From: Methanohalobium evestigatum Z-7303
GTDB lineage: Archaea; Halobacteriota; Methanosarcinia; Methanosarcinales; Methanosarcinaceae
Reading direction: 5' to 3'
NCBI RefSeq assembly: GCF_000196655.1
Contig: NC_014253.1
Span: forward strand, 496,001-560,000
DNA: 64,000 bases
Part shown: positions 16,137-27,136 of the stretch, piece by piece
Position numbering within the stretch: the first letter of the stretch is position 1
How the letters are laid out: each line of letters starts with the position of its first letter
The notes under the pieces: generated by a model
The model's input: the letters and a program-made list of their open reading frames with translations, nothing else
The model's database searches: none
What the model was told of the DNA's origin: nothing
Program-made: the position numbers and the translations under genes

Positions 16137-18896
16137 ATGCAAAGTTTCAAACCAATTTATTTGTTTATAGCATTACTGGCGATCATATTGGGGATTGGTC
16201 CATTACTTGGAATATACATGGACTATCTCTGGTTTGGCATGGTCGATTATACATCCGTATTTACAACAATACTGCAATGGAAGATAGTCACTGTAATTCC
16301 GGGATTTATACTGGCTTTTATATTTCTGTATATCAACATTAAATTTGCCAGAAATTCCATAGATAAAATACTTACCGACAAACAAATCGCTTATGAAAAA
16401 ATTGATTATCGACTATTCTTAATTGGTACTGTTTTCCTCTCATTCTTATTCGGACTTGTTTTTAGCGGCAACTGGAGAACTATCCTTCTATATCTTAATA
16501 GTACACCTTTCGGAATACAGGATCCAATTCTTTTAAATGATGTCGGATTTTATATATTTCAACTTCCATTCTTCCATATGCTAAGGGGAGTACTACTGGG
16601 TCTGGTAATAATTACATTAATTATTGCCGGTGCTCTTTATGTATACAGACTTCAACCTGTATTACTGACCCAAAGAGATGACACCGAAGAACCCTATGAT
16701 ATAAACCCTGAGATAAATATAAAAAACATAATGGACAAGGTTCCCAAAAGGGTACTGGTGCATGTATCTGTTCTCCTTGCTTTTATATTCGCCTTAATTG
16801 CTGTTGGATTCTTCCTGAACAGATATGAAATCTTGTTCACCCAGCAGGGTGCCGTTGCTGGTGCTGGTTATACAGATGTCTTTGTTAGATTGCCCATCTT
16901 CACAATACTGACTGTATTATCTGCCCTTACTGCAGTTGCACTACTGGCAAATATTAAACTAAAGAATATAAAAGTTCCACTTATTGGAATAGGTTTGATT
17001 GTCCTATTTGTTTTGGCGAGTGCTTTTGTGCCCAGTGTTTATCAGCAATATGCAGTAGAACCAACCGAACTTCAACGCGAGGAACCATTCCTTGAACACA
17101 GTATAAACTTTACAAGAGAAGCTTATGGTTTATCAGATGCAGATGTGAACCAACTGGATGTCGATACAAACATAACCAATAGAGACATAGAGGAAAATGA
17201 AGATATCATATCGAACATAAGGATATGGGACCATCGAGCACTTAGACAGTCCTACAGACAGCTCCAACAAATACGTACATATTATACATTCAATGACGTT
17301 GATATAGATAGGTATAGAACAGATGAAAATTATCAGCAGTATATGCTTGCAGTCAGGGAACTGGATATTGATGGACTTCCACCACAGGCAAGAAACTGGG
17401 TTAACGAACGGCTCATATATACTCATGGTTTCGGTATGGTAATGAATCCAGTAAGTACAAAGACCGCAGATGGTCAGCCTGAACTTGCACTTCAGGACAT
17501 ACCTCCAAGAGGCGATTTTGAAATCGAAAACCCACGGGTATACTATGGCGAAAGTACGAATGAATACAAGATTGTTAATACACTACGACAGGAATTTGAT
17601 TATCCAAGAAGTGAGGGAGGAAATGTATTAACAAATTATGACGGGAAAGGCGGAGTACAGATGGATTCATTCTTTAAACGCCTAGCATATGCCTTCCGAT
17701 TTGGTGAGCCGAAGTTCATTTTAAGTGAGTATATAACTGATGATTCCAGGGTCATGTATCATCAGCATATAGAGGAAAGAACCGATAAAATAGCACCATT
17801 CCTTGAATATGACAGCGATCCCTATCCTGTTATCCATGATGGAAGAATCCACTGGATAATTGATGCCTACACTACTGCATCAAGGTATCCCTACTCGGAT
17901 ACTTATTACGGTTCAGAAATGAGTGGTATAAATTACCTACAGAACCCTGTTAAAGTGGTAATCGATTCCTATGATGGTAGTGTTGATTACTACATAATAG
18001 AAGAAGAGCCCGTGGTAGAAACATATTCCAAGATATTCCCGGATTTGTTTAAGTCATATGAACAAATGCCAGAAAATCTCAAGCAGCATATAAGGTATCC
18101 TGTAGATTATTTCGAGGTACAGATGGAACTGTACAGAAACTACCATATGACAGACCCTGTAACATTCTACAACAGGGAAGATTCATGGGATATACCTGAG
18201 GAGCAGTATAGAGGTACAAGTACTAAAATGGAGCCATATTACATGATTACAAGGCTTCCAGGTAGTGATGAACTGGAATATATCCTTTTGCAGCCATTTA
18301 CACCACGTGAAAGACAGAACATGATTTCCTGGATTGCAGCAAGAAGTGATGAACCACATTACGGTGAAATAAAAGATTACCGAATGCAAAAAGGAGAACT
18401 GGTATATGGTCCAACTCAGATAGAAGCCCGTATAGACCAGAATCCCGAGATTTCAGAACAATTGACACTCTGGGGCCAAAGCGGTTCAAATGTTATAAGA
18501 GGAAACCTCCTTGTGGTACCAATAGGTAATTCAATACTTTATACAGAACCTATATTCATAAGCGCTGAAGAATCAGAGATACCAGAACTTAGAAGGGTTG
18601 TTGCTTCATCAGGTAATAGAGTTGTAATGTCAGTTGAACTCAGGCAAGCTCTTGAAGGACTCGCTGAAGGTCGCGTAGATGGTATTGACCCCGGAACTAT
18701 ACCCGGCGAACCCGTTGTTCCAAGGACAGCTCAACAACTGGCACAACAGGCACTGGAACATTATGAAACAGCTCAAGAACACCTAAGGGCAGGTAACTGG
18801 TCAGCCTATGGAGAAGAAATAGAACAGATGAGAGACGTACTAAATCAGCTATCTCAAGAACTTGAAGATGTCAATACTACAGAAACAGGACAATAA
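16137..18896 (+). CDS. UPF0182 family large membrane protein
   Basis: A 919-aa protein of the UPF0182 (COG1615) family, function unknown. The first 310 residues carry about seven transmembrane helices, including the conserved MDYLWFGMVDYTSVFTTIL and DVGFYIFQLPFF. The remaining 600 residues form a large domain, presumably outside the membrane, with YTHGFGMVMNP, YYGE, SFFKRLAYAFRFGEPKFI and YGPTQIEARIDQNPEIS. The C-terminus has a Gln/Glu-rich helical tail. The size agrees with the family (900-1000 aa). It is a lone gene flanked by a remnant region and the convergent fasciclin gene. Confidence 0.92.
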   Translation: MQSFKPIYLFIALLAIILGIGPLLGIYMDYLWFGMVDYTSVFTTILQWKIVTVIPGFILAFIFLYINIKFARNSIDKILTDKQIAYEKIDYRLFLIGTVFLSFLFGLVFSGNWRTILLYLNSTPFGIQDPILLNDVGFYIFQLPFFHMLRGVLLGLVIITLIIAGALYVYRLQPVLLTQRDDTEEPYDINPEINIKNIMDKVPKRVLVHVSVLLAFIFALIAVGFFLNRYEILFTQQGAVAGAGYTDVFVRLPIFTILTVLSALTAVALLANIKLKNIKVPLIGIGLIVLFVLASAFVPSVYQQYAVEPTELQREEPFLEHSINFTREAYGLSDADVNQLDVDTNITNRDIEENEDIISNIRIWDHRALRQSYRQLQQIRTYYTFNDVDIDRYRTDENYQQYMLAVRELDIDGLPPQARNWVNERLIYTHGFGMVMNPVSTKTADGQPELALQDIPPRGDFEIENPRVYYGESTNEYKIVNTLRQEFDYPRSEGGNVLTNYDGKGGVQMDSFFKRLAYAFRFGEPKFILSEYITDDSRVMYHQHIEERTDKIAPFLEYDSDPYPVIHDGRIHWIIDAYTTASRYPYSDTYYGSEMSGINYLQNPVKVVIDSYDGSVDYYIIEEEPVVETYSKIFPDLFKSYEQMPENLKQHIRYPVDYFEVQMELYRNYHMTDPVTFYNREDSWDIPEEQYRGTSTKMEPYYMITRLPGSDELEYILLQPFTPRERQNMISWIAARSDEPHYGEIKDYRMQKGELVYGPTQIEARIDQNPEISEQLTLWGQSGSNVIRGNLLVVPIGNSILYTEPIFISAEESEIPELRRVVASSGNRVVMSVELRQALEGLAEGRVDGIDPGTIPGEPVVPRTAQQLAQQALEHYETAQEHLRAGNWSAYGEEIEQMRDVLNQLSQELEDVNTTETGQ

Positions 18897-18911
18897 AAAA
18901 TAAAAAGAGGT

Positions 18912-19316
18912 TCATTCGGGGTTTAATAACCTATCTATCGAATGTATCACACCATTGGTACACTCGATATCTGAATGAACCACTTTTGCGTTATTTACAT
19001 TTACATCATCACCTGATTCTTCGGCTATAATATCCCCACCTTGCAGAGTTCTCATTGATTTTAATTGGACAGCATCCTGTAACATGGCTTTCCCGCCTGT
19101 TATATGATAGAGAAGAATTTGTTTCAATTCTTCTTTGTCTGCAAGGAGATTATCCAGTTCCTTTTCAGAAAACGTTGAAAAAGCATCATCATCAGGTGCA
19201 TAAAGTGTAAATGGCCCCTTATTGATTAATAAATCCTTGAGTCCGGCTGTTTCTAACGCATTTAAAAGAGTCTTGAACGAACCGCACTCTCTGGCGGTTT
19301 CAATTATATCATCCAT
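18912..19316 (-). CDS. Fasciclin (FAS1) domain protein
   Basis: A single 134-aa FAS1 domain: FKTLLNALETAGLKDLL, the H1 box GPFTLYAPDDDAFSTF (about 34-49), the YHI motif in LLYHITGGKA, and the H2 box HSDIECTNGVIHSIDRLL near the C-terminus. FAS1 domains mediate adhesion in secreted proteins. Here there is no signal peptide or anchor, so it may be cytoplasmic or leave by a non-classical route. It converges with the UPF0182 gene. Confidence 0.93.
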   Translation of the reverse strand: MDDIIETARECGSFKTLLNALETAGLKDLLINKGPFTLYAPDDDAFSTFSEKELDNLLADKEELKQILLYHITGGKAMLQDAVQLKSMRTLQGGDIIAEESGDDVNVNNAKVVHSDIECTNGVIHSIDRLLNPE

Positions 19317-19398
19317 AATATCCCCCTATTGAGTATATTAATAGGAATTAAGAAAATAAAATATGATAAAGTTAATGGTAAACCGTTATAAATTATTC

Positions 19399-22233
19399 TT
19401 AACCCCAGAATTGTTTGGTTCGGGCATATTTTCGTTCAGCCTCCATTATATCTCTGTAAAAGGCTTCTTCATCCTGCCTCATCTTTTGTATGACTCTGGA
19501 AGCTGTATCCGGCCCAATTCCCCTGCTTGCAAGGGCTATCACGGCTTTTTTGCCATGGGTGAGTACAATGCTTGAATTGCGATAAACCCTTTGGATTCGT
19601 TTTGTTTCTTCTCTGGATGTAACACTGTCCTGTTTTTTGACAAGTTTTATCTCGTCCTCTTCCCAAGGTTTAAGAGCAGCCACCATTTTGGATTCGCAGA
19701 CTGGACACTGAATAACTTCTGGAACGTTTTTAACCTTTCTTCTGGATGTCCATTTTTTACAGTTGACACAGAACAGTATAACCCGGTCGTTCATGATTCG
19801 TTCTTTTAAAGCCATTACAATTGACCTGTCCGCCTTGTCAGCCGCAACCAAATCCTTTCTTACAGCAAAACCGGCTGAACCTATAGGTGTTGGCTCACTT
19901 ACAAGGATTGAAATCTCTCCGGAATTTAATTTTGTCAGTATATCCTTTGCACCATCGACATTAAGCATATCATGAAAAATCTCTCTTACTACTTCATCAT
20001 ACATCCATGTTTCTTCATAGATATCAAGAAGTTTTTTCATACTGATGCGGTCGTAATCTATATCCTTGCTCAATGCACCGAATTTTTTCGCGACATGTAC
20101 CATCTTCCACTTCATCACGGTGGTGTTTTTCAGTGTCATCTCAATTATCGGTTCAATATGTTCGGGCTGTATTCCCAGAATCATATCTTTTACAAGGTCG
20201 GCACTAACCCTTTTAGGAAGTTTTAACTTAATCCTGTACGGATCAATCTCCTGACCCACACTGCTTCCGAACCTGGCGGCAAGAAGGGATGTTAGCACTT
20301 TTGCAAAGGTTTCATTTGTGGTGTGACCAAAACATGAATTGATTATTACAGCATCTTCATCCACGTCCTCTTCAATGACTACCGTTCTGCTGTCAGGAAG
20401 AGGGTAATTATTTGATAATTGTTCGCGTACAAGTCCTATAACATTTAAAACTGCATTTGTATTGATGGTATAATTCTCTCTCAGATTTTTAGATATTGTG
20501 GAGTCATCACAATCTTGCTTTATGTAGGACGAAATTCTTTCTCTTATACCACCTACATCCTGTGCCACTTCATAGGGTACTGGAATTTCTTCACCTACCC
20601 AGTTGGGAACTTCTCCTGTTCCATTAAACGGTTCAACCTTTATACGGTTATGGTCGGTATTCATTTCTACAATTCGCCACATATCACCTTTTGTAATGAA
20701 AACTGCACCTGGTGATGCAAAATTGACAACAAAAGCCTCATCCAGCATGCCTACTGTTTTGCCGGTTACTATATTATAAACTTCAAATTTTTTTTCATCG
20801 GGTATCATGGAAAGGTTTTCATAATAATAATTCCAGGTCTTTTTCCTTCTGCTGACAATTCCAGGTTTATCACTCCACAGCATCCTGTAACCGATAAGTT
20901 GGCTGACAACACCATTCAGCACCTCTATTTTTAAATCTTTAAAGGGATAGGCTCTTGTGACAATTTCATGTATTTTATCTACTGTTATCTCTCCAAAATC
21001 CAATACTATCCCACAAATCTGATTAGCCAGCACGTCCAGAGGATTGTAATGAGGTAATATATCCTCTATCCTTCCGTCAAGAGTAGCTTTTGTTATAGCC
21101 ATAGATTCTGTATTGTCATCAGGACCTGTGGATATTATCGTGCCTCTTGACACTTCATGTATCTTGTGTCCTGCTCGACCGACTCTTTGCAGAAGACGTG
21201 AAACCTGTCTTGGTGAACCATACTGTATAACATGGTCTATATTCCCTATATCGATACCAAGTTCCATAGACGAGGTGCAGATAAGACCTTTCAGATTTCC
21301 GTTTTTAAAAGAATCTTCAGCTTCTAATCGGGCTTCAAAGGATAAAGAACCGTGATGTACACTGATAGGTGCATCAATTATGTTGAAACCCGATGCCAGA
21401 GATTCAGCACTCTGTCGGGTATTTACAAATATTAGTGTTGATTCATGTTTTTCAACTATATCCTGAATACTTCGAAGGTGTGATGCAAATTCTGGGTCAA
21501 ACCCGGTTTTTCTGGATATTTCTATGTCTTTCTGGGTTGTTTCAGGATATAATATATCAAACTCCATCAGGCTTAGCATGGGGACTTCTACAACCGATAT
21601 ACTGCGATCTTTTCCTGCAAGGAAGCTGGCTATAAGATTGGGATTACCCACGGTAGCTGATAACCCGATTCTTTTAAAATTACCCGAAATTTCCACCAGC
21701 CTTTCAAGCCCCAGAGTGAGTTGTGAACCCCGTTTGGATGTACCCATCTCATGGATTTCATCGACAATTACATGCGTCACATATTCCAGATTCCCTCTCA
21801 ACCGTTTCCCGGTAAACATCGCCTGTAACGTCTCTGGTGTAGTTATCAGCATATCCGGTGGATTCTGGGACTGCTTCTGACGTTCATGTTTTGAAGTGTC
21901 TCCATGACGAACCATTACCCGAATCCCGAGATATTCACCCCACCATTTGATGCGTGAAAGCATGTCACGGTTAAGTGCACGCAAAGGTGTTATATAGAGT
22001 GCAGATACTCCTTTTCTCTCATCATCACTCTTTTCAAGTATTTTATTAAAAACCGGCAACACCGATGCCTCAGTTTTTCCAGAGCCGGTTGGAGCTATCA
22101 GTAATGTATTATTGTCTTTAAGGATAACAGGAAACGCTTTTTCCTGTGGTTCAGTAGGCGAGACAAAACCCTGTTCTTTAAGTGCCTGCTGAATTTTTGG
22201 ATGGAATGAATCAAATATATTATCAAAATTCAT
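19399..22233 (-). CDS. Lhr-type ATP-dependent DNA helicase
   Basis: A 944-aa superfamily-2 helicase of the archaeal Lhr group, likely acting in DNA repair or recombination. Motif I is [10 protein letters not shown] (47-56), motif Ia TPLRAL, motif II DEIH (158-161), motif III SATVGN and motif [10 protein letters not shown]. The Lhr winged-helix and core region follow ([20 protein letters not shown]). The C-terminal part carries a four-Cys zinc site (CVNCKKW...CPVCESK) and a helical end with [15 protein letters not shown], an HhH-like segment. It lies 15 bp downstream of a metallophosphoesterase. Confidence 0.93.
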   Translation of the reverse strand: MNFDNIFDSFHPKIQQALKEQGFVSPTEPQEKAFPVILKDNNTLLIAPTGSGKTEASVLPVFNKILEKSDDERKGVSALYITPLRALNRDMLSRIKWWGEYLGIRVMVRHGDTSKHERQKQSQNPPDMLITTPETLQAMFTGKRLRGNLEYVTHVIVDEIHEMGTSKRGSQLTLGLERLVEISGNFKRIGLSATVGNPNLIASFLAGKDRSISVVEVPMLSLMEFDILYPETTQKDIEISRKTGFDPEFASHLRSIQDIVEKHESTLIFVNTRQSAESLASGFNIIDAPISVHHGSLSFEARLEAEDSFKNGNLKGLICTSSMELGIDIGNIDHVIQYGSPRQVSRLLQRVGRAGHKIHEVSRGTIISTGPDDNTESMAITKATLDGRIEDILPHYNPLDVLANQICGIVLDFGEITVDKIHEIVTRAYPFKDLKIEVLNGVVSQLIGYRMLWSDKPGIVSRRKKTWNYYYENLSMIPDEKKFEVYNIVTGKTVGMLDEAFVVNFASPGAVFITKGDMWRIVEMNTDHNRIKVEPFNGTGEVPNWVGEEIPVPYEVAQDVGGIRERISSYIKQDCDDSTISKNLRENYTINTNAVLNVIGLVREQLSNNYPLPDSRTVVIEEDVDEDAVIINSCFGHTTNETFAKVLTSLLAARFGSSVGQEIDPYRIKLKLPKRVSADLVKDMILGIQPEHIEPIIEMTLKNTTVMKWKMVHVAKKFGALSKDIDYDRISMKKLLDIYEETWMYDEVVREIFHDMLNVDGAKDILTKLNSGEISILVSEPTPIGSAGFAVRKDLVAADKADRSIVMALKERIMNDRVILFCVNCKKWTSRRKVKNVPEVIQCPVCESKMVAALKPWEEDEIKLVKKQDSVTSREETKRIQRVYRNSSIVLTHGKKAVIALASRGIGPDTASRVIQKMRQDEEAFYRDIMEAERKYARTKQFWG

Positions 22234-22248
22234 GATTGGTATTGATTT

Positions 22249-23079
22249 TTATCTCTTCTTGGTTTTAACTTTTCGTGATGTTCTTTTTCTTGTCATGCTT
22301 GATTTACGTATATTTTTCAAAACCCCAAGATACATACCATCAAGCAGATAAACTTCTGAATCATCAAGTTCAAATGTTTTTGTAGAAAATACTGGACCTA
22401 ATAAATCCTCATGTAATGACTCATTAAAAGCTATACCGCCACAAAGCTCATTGAACGCAGGCATTACAAATACAATGGGATTATTCCATGATTGATAATC
22501 AAGACTTTGATAACGGGATAACTCATCAAAATTGAACTCTGACCTTATCCATGACGGCTCTATTGTTGGATGACCGAGCGAATCTGTAAACCTTACTGTT
22601 GGATGGTTGTGTGCAGTAACTACATACTCAGTTTGTAATAATTCAAAAGCAGGCCAAGTGTGTCCATGGAAATATCCAACTCCATCAATTACTGCACCCT
22701 TTGATGAGTGAACTTTTATATCATTATTTTCATGCAACAATGATTCTATACCTGAGTCATGGTTACCCGGTAGTATATCCACAGATGCGTGTTCTGTTAA
22801 AGCATCAAGGAAATAGGGGACTTCATTTTTCTCCTGCCATGAAGTTCGGGGTACGTTGTGTTTTACATCTCCAAGAAGAACAATCCTGTCAGGGTCTGTC
22901 TGTTCAGCATATCCTTTTAGCCTCTCAAGACGTTTTTCTGTCTGGCTTGGTATTGTTATTCCGCTTTTATAAAGGTCCCATTCAATACCAAGATGTATAT
23001 CAGCGACCACAAGTACCTTTTCGGTATTGGAAACTGTTAATGCCGGACGGTCTATAAGTGGAGTGATGTCTATACTCAT
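22249..23079 (-). CDS. Calcineurin-like metallophosphoesterase linked to Lhr helicase
   Basis: A 276-aa binuclear metal phosphoesterase. The motifs are VADIHLG (D27, H29), LLGDVKH, PGNHDSG, HGHTWP and TAHNHPTVRF, the full metal set. The C-terminal RKSSMTRKRTSRKVKTKKR is a basic tail that could hold nucleic acid. Archaeal genomes often keep this gene beside an Lhr-type helicase, suggesting a joint role in nucleic-acid processing; that role is inference. Confidence 0.9.
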   Translation of the reverse strand: MSIDITPLIDRPALTVSNTEKVLVVADIHLGIEWDLYKSGITIPSQTEKRLERLKGYAEQTDPDRIVLLGDVKHNVPRTSWQEKNEVPYFLDALTEHASVDILPGNHDSGIESLLHENNDIKVHSSKGAVIDGVGYFHGHTWPAFELLQTEYVVTAHNHPTVRFTDSLGHPTIEPSWIRSEFNFDELSRYQSLDYQSWNNPIVFVMPAFNELCGGIAFNESLHEDLLGPVFSTKTFELDDSEVYLLDGMYLGVLKNIRKSSMTRKRTSRKVKTKKR

Positions 23080-23246
23080 GTTACTGGATACTACCTGATA
23101 AAAACATGATATATCTATCGGTGATTTGTATCAGTTGTTTATTTAAATTAGTTACTACAGATATACCACTAAATATTTACAAATTCAGTTAATATATTGG
23201 TGCATCAAAATATAATTATTTTATATTAACAATGGGTGCGTGGATA

Positions 23247-25193
23247 ATGGAAGAAACGATTGAATCAAAACTTGAAGAATATGAACTAATAAATCCCCCT
23301 GAAGATTTTGTAAAACAAGCCAATATAAATGACCCTGAGGTATATAAAAGAGCTGAAGATAACCCAGAAAAATTCTGGGAAGAACTTGCAGAGCATATCG
23401 ATTGGTTCGAAAAATGGAAACGTGTCCTTGGATGGGAACCTCCACATGCAAAATGGTTTGTTGGTGGAAAACTCAATGCATCGTATAATTGCATTGACCG
23501 GCATATAAACAAACGTGGTGAAAAGACCGCTATCCTCTGGGAAGGTGAAAAAGGAGACATCCGCAAATATACATATAATGAACTCTTAGAAGCCACTTCA
23601 AGATTTGCAAATGCACTGAAAAATCAGGGTGTTGAAAAAGGAGATATTGTCACCATATATATGCCCATGATACCTGAAGCGGTTATAGCCATGCTTGCCT
23701 GTGCCAGAATCGGTGCTCCTCATAGTGTAGTTTTTGCCGGTTTTTCGGCTGATGCTCTTGCAGACCGAATAAACAATGCAGAAAGTAAATACGTTATCAC
23801 AACAGATGGTTATTATAGACGTGGAAAGATTCTGGAACACAAAAACAAAACCGATGAAGGGATTAGTAAAGCAGAAACTGTAGAAAAAGTCATTGTTGTC
23901 AATCATCTTGATAATGAAATAGAGATAAAACCCGGAAGAGATGTTTGGTGGCATGAAATAATTGAATCTGCAGATTCTACCTGTGAACCCGAAAAAATGG
24001 ATTCTGAAGATATGCTGTTTTTAATGTACACAAGCGGTACTACCGGTAGTCCGAAAGGTATTGTCCATACAACCGGTGGGTATATGGTTGGTACTCATGT
24101 TACAGCAAACTGGGTTTTTGATTTAAAAGAGGATGACATATACTGGTGTTCAGCAGATGTTGGATGGATTACCGGTCACTCGTATATTGTTTATGGTCCT
24201 CTTTCAAATGGCTCGACCATATTCATGTATGAAGGTGCACCGGATTATCCGGATAAAGACCGATTCTGGGAAATGATTGAAAAACACAAAATTACAATAT
24301 TTTACACAGCACCAACCGCAGTCCGAGCCTTTATGAAATGGGGGTCTGAATGGCCTGAGAAACATGACCTTTCATCATTAAGACTGCTCGGAACCGTGGG
24401 TGAACCAATTAACCCTGACCCATGGTGGTGGTACTACAAAAACATTGGATATGAAAAATGCCCGATTGTTGATACATGGTGGCAGACCGAAACCGGTATG
24501 ATATTGATAACACCACTACCCGGAATAACACCCATGAAACCAGGTAGTCCGACAAACCCGTTCCCTGGTATAAAGGCTTCAGTTCTTGACGATGAAGGCA
24601 ATAAAATAGAACCGGGTCATGGTGGATATCTTGCAATAGAAAGACCTTGGCCCAGTATGATTCGCACGGTTTATGGGGATGAAGAGCGGTTTATCAACAC
24701 CTACTGGAGCAAATGGGGTCCTGATAAATATATGACCGAAGACGCTGCCCGGTTGGATAATGACAATTATTTCTGGATTCTGGGTCGTGTAGATGATGTT
24801 ATCAATGTCGCTGGACATCGTCTTGGTACTATGGAATTGGAAAGTGCGTTGGAATCACATCCTGATGTTGTTGAAGCTGCCGTTGAAGGTATAAAAGATG
24901 AAATAAAAGGAGAAGCAGTTTTTGGTTATGTCATATTGAGTTCGGGGTCAAAAGAAGATGAGAAACTCAAGCAGGAATTAAGGGATAAAATTGTTAAAGA
25001 CATAGGGCCTATTGCAAAACCAAAAGGAATTGTATTTACGGACGACCTTCCGAAAACAAGAAGCGGTAAAATAATGAGAAGAATTTTGAAAGCCATTACA
25101 AACAATAAAGATGAAGGCGACACTTCTACCCTTCAAAACCCTGAAATCGTAGATGAGCTTAAAAGAAAAGTTAAAGAATTAGATGTGAATTGA
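23247..25193 (+). CDS. acsA: Acetyl-CoA synthetase (AMP-forming)
   Basis: It activates acetate, or a similar short acid, with ATP and CoA. The 648-aa protein shows the AMP-binding motif LMYTSGTTGSPKG, the A5 motif DTWWQTETG, A7 and A8 segments DAARLDNDNYFWILGRVDDVINVAGHRLGT, and the catalytic lysine in PKTRSGKIMRRI near the C-terminus. I chose ATG 23247 over ATG 23232 because GGTG lies 8 bp before it; the longer form adds five residues. The substrate could be propionate. It precedes dys, with a 38-bp gap. Confidence 0.92.
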   Translation: MEETIESKLEEYELINPPEDFVKQANINDPEVYKRAEDNPEKFWEELAEHIDWFEKWKRVLGWEPPHAKWFVGGKLNASYNCIDRHINKRGEKTAILWEGEKGDIRKYTYNELLEATSRFANALKNQGVEKGDIVTIYMPMIPEAVIAMLACARIGAPHSVVFAGFSADALADRINNAESKYVITTDGYYRRGKILEHKNKTDEGISKAETVEKVIVVNHLDNEIEIKPGRDVWWHEIIESADSTCEPEKMDSEDMLFLMYTSGTTGSPKGIVHTTGGYMVGTHVTANWVFDLKEDDIYWCSADVGWITGHSYIVYGPLSNGSTIFMYEGAPDYPDKDRFWEMIEKHKITIFYTAPTAVRAFMKWGSEWPEKHDLSSLRLLGTVGEPINPDPWWWYYKNIGYEKCPIVDTWWQTETGMILITPLPGITPMKPGSPTNPFPGIKASVLDDEGNKIEPGHGGYLAIERPWPSMIRTVYGDEERFINTYWSKWGPDKYMTEDAARLDNDNYFWILGRVDDVINVAGHRLGTMELESALESHPDVVEAAVEGIKDEIKGEAVFGYVILSSGSKEDEKLKQELRDKIVKDIGPIAKPKGIVFTDDLPKTRSGKIMRRILKAITNNKDEGDTSTLQNPEIVDELKRKVKELDVN

Positions 25194-25231
25194 TTTTTGG
25201 TATCAAATTGAGATTGAGATGAGGACAGGTA

Positions 25232-26197
25232 ATGCATTCCAAAAACGACGCAAATACAACGTGTAAAAAGCTTGACAGAGAAATCAGACAGGCTGAGATT
25301 ACCTCAGATATGAACGTGGACGAACTTATAAAAGGTATCAGTGGCTGTGCATTTGGAGCAGGCAGACTTTCAGAAGCAGTAGATATATACTGTGAAATGC
25401 TTACAAAAGATACTACCAAATTTTTCGGTCTGGCAGGTGCAATGGTACCTGCAGGAATGCGTAAAATAGTAGTTGACCTCATACGTGACGGTTATATCGA
25501 TGTACTGGTCACAACTGGTGCCAATATGGTACACGACCTTGTTGAGGCTCTGGGGCTTCACCATTACAAAGGTTCAGCTCATTCCAACGATACGGAACTA
25601 AAAAACGAGGAAATAAACCGGATATATGATGTATATCTTCCAGAAAACCATTTTACAGAATTTGAAGAAAAAATGCAGTCAATACTGGAAGATGTGAGTG
25701 AGGAACCTGTATCCATCAGACAATTCCTTACACATATAGGCAACCATCTTGAAGATGATGATTCAATATTAAAAGTTGCAGCCGATATGAATGTTCCTAT
25801 ATACTGTCCAGCAATCCAAGATTCCATGATAGGTTTGCAAGCTTGGCTGTACAAACAGACCAATAAACTCAATGTTGATGCTTTTGACGATATGAAAGAG
25901 TTAATAGACATCTGTTATGATGCCGAAAAATCCGGTGCTATGTTAATAGGCGGTGGTGTTCCCAAAAATTACATCTTTCAATCCATGCTTGTAACACCGA
26001 AAGAGCTTGATTATGCCATACAACTTACAATGGACACTCCTGAAACAGGCGGCTTAAGCGGAGCTTCCCTTGATGAAGCCCGATCATGGGGCAAAGTCGG
26101 TGAATACGCACAATCATTGACAGTACATGCCGATGCTACAATAACACTTCCCATCATTGTTGCAGCCGTAAGAAGCAGGATAGAGAATAAAAAATAA
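25232..26197 (+). CDS. dys: Deoxyhypusine synthase
   Basis: It transfers the aminobutyl group of spermidine to a lysine of initiation factor aIF5A. The 321-aa protein has the NAD-binding segments [47 protein letters not shown] and [18 protein letters not shown]. The active-site lysine corresponds to K288 in SWGK. Length fits the archaeal family. An aIF5A gene is not in the window. It is followed 11 bp later by pyrF in the same direction. Confidence 0.94.
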   Translation: MHSKNDANTTCKKLDREIRQAEITSDMNVDELIKGISGCAFGAGRLSEAVDIYCEMLTKDTTKFFGLAGAMVPAGMRKIVVDLIRDGYIDVLVTTGANMVHDLVEALGLHHYKGSAHSNDTELKNEEINRIYDVYLPENHFTEFEEKMQSILEDVSEEPVSIRQFLTHIGNHLEDDDSILKVAADMNVPIYCPAIQDSMIGLQAWLYKQTNKLNVDAFDDMKELIDICYDAEKSGAMLIGGGVPKNYIFQSMLVTPKELDYAIQLTMDTPETGGLSGASLDEARSWGKVGEYAQSLTVHADATITLPIIVAAVRSRIENKK

Positions 26198-26208
26198 AAG
26201 GTGCTTTT

Positions 26209-26862
26209 ATGGAAAAAAACAACCAACTCATACTTGCACTTGATGTCACCGAGAAGAATAAAGCACTTGATGTTGCCGAAAAAGTCTATGAATATGTGGA
26301 CGCAGTTAAAATCGGTTATCCCCTTGTCCTTAAAACTGGAATTGGAATTATAGAAGATATTTCATCCCGTGTACCGGTCATAGCAGATTTCAAAGTTGCA
26401 GATATTCCCAACACCAACCGCCTTATCTGTGAACAGGTTTTTAACTCAGGAGCTGATGCGGTCATTGTCCACGGATTTACCGGTCGTGACAGTCTTGATG
26501 CATGCGTCGCGACAGCAAACGAATATAACCGACAGGTGTTTGTCGTGGCTGATATGAGCCATCCCGGAGCTACTGAATTCTTCCAGCAGGTTTCGGAAAA
26601 AATCGCAAAAATGTCATTAGATACCGGTGTTTCAGGGGTTGTTGCACCTGCAACCCGAACTAATAGTGTTGAAAATATACGAAAAATTATAGGAAACGAA
26701 CTTGCCATAATTTCACCAGGTGTAGGCGCACAGGGAGGAAGTGCTTCAGATGTCATCAATAAAGGAGCTGACTGGGTGATTACAGGACGGAGTATATACC
26801 AGTCCGATTCACCTGATACTGAAGCCAAAAAGGTTGTTCAGGAGATTAAAAATAGGAACTAA
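26209..26862 (+). CDS. pyrF: Orotidine 5'-phosphate decarboxylase
   Basis: It decarboxylates OMP to UMP in pyrimidine synthesis. The 217-aa barrel starts with [19 protein letters not shown]. The catalytic D-x-K-x-x-D motif is D60-F-K62-V-A-D65, and the phosphate-binding end [27 protein letters not shown] is intact. Length is typical of archaea. It is probably co-transcribed with dys, 11 bp upstream. Confidence 0.96.
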   Translation: MEKNNQLILALDVTEKNKALDVAEKVYEYVDAVKIGYPLVLKTGIGIIEDISSRVPVIADFKVADIPNTNRLICEQVFNSGADAVIVHGFTGRDSLDACVATANEYNRQVFVVADMSHPGATEFFQQVSEKIAKMSLDTGVSGVVAPATRTNSVENIRKIIGNELAIISPGVGAQGGSASDVINKGADWVITGRSIYQSDSPDTEAKKVVQEIKNRN

Positions 26863-27136
26863 CTATCAGGGAAAAAGTTAAAAGTGAAATTGAAAATAGT
26901 GTTAATAACTTGCCTGTGATGAGAAATAGAGCTGAATTATGATGAGCCCTATGAGTGCTGAGGCAAATACCTACTATTTTACCCATACTTAACTATCCAG
27001 ATATAAACACATAAACTCTTATTTTTAACCAGAAAATACATAAAAGAAGATGCATATCTGGGTATAATTTGATTTATCAGGATTTTTAATTATACTAATC
27101 GAATAATCCACCATATAAAATTTCCAGAGGAGCCCA
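26863..27136. promoter_or_regulatory. Promoter region of the pyruvate carboxylase genes
   Basis: A 274-bp gap with no gene. It is AT-rich with TATA-like stretches. A spaced inverted repeat with one mismatch, ATCCAGATAT at 26995-27004 and ATATCTGGGT at about 27054-27063, could be an operator. GGAG precedes ATG 27137. Confidence 0.35.

Noticed and set aside
26995-27063. Inverted repeat before pycB as a BirA site
   Set aside because: The arms are 10 bp with a mismatch and do not resemble the birA palindrome, so I did not raise it to a finding.
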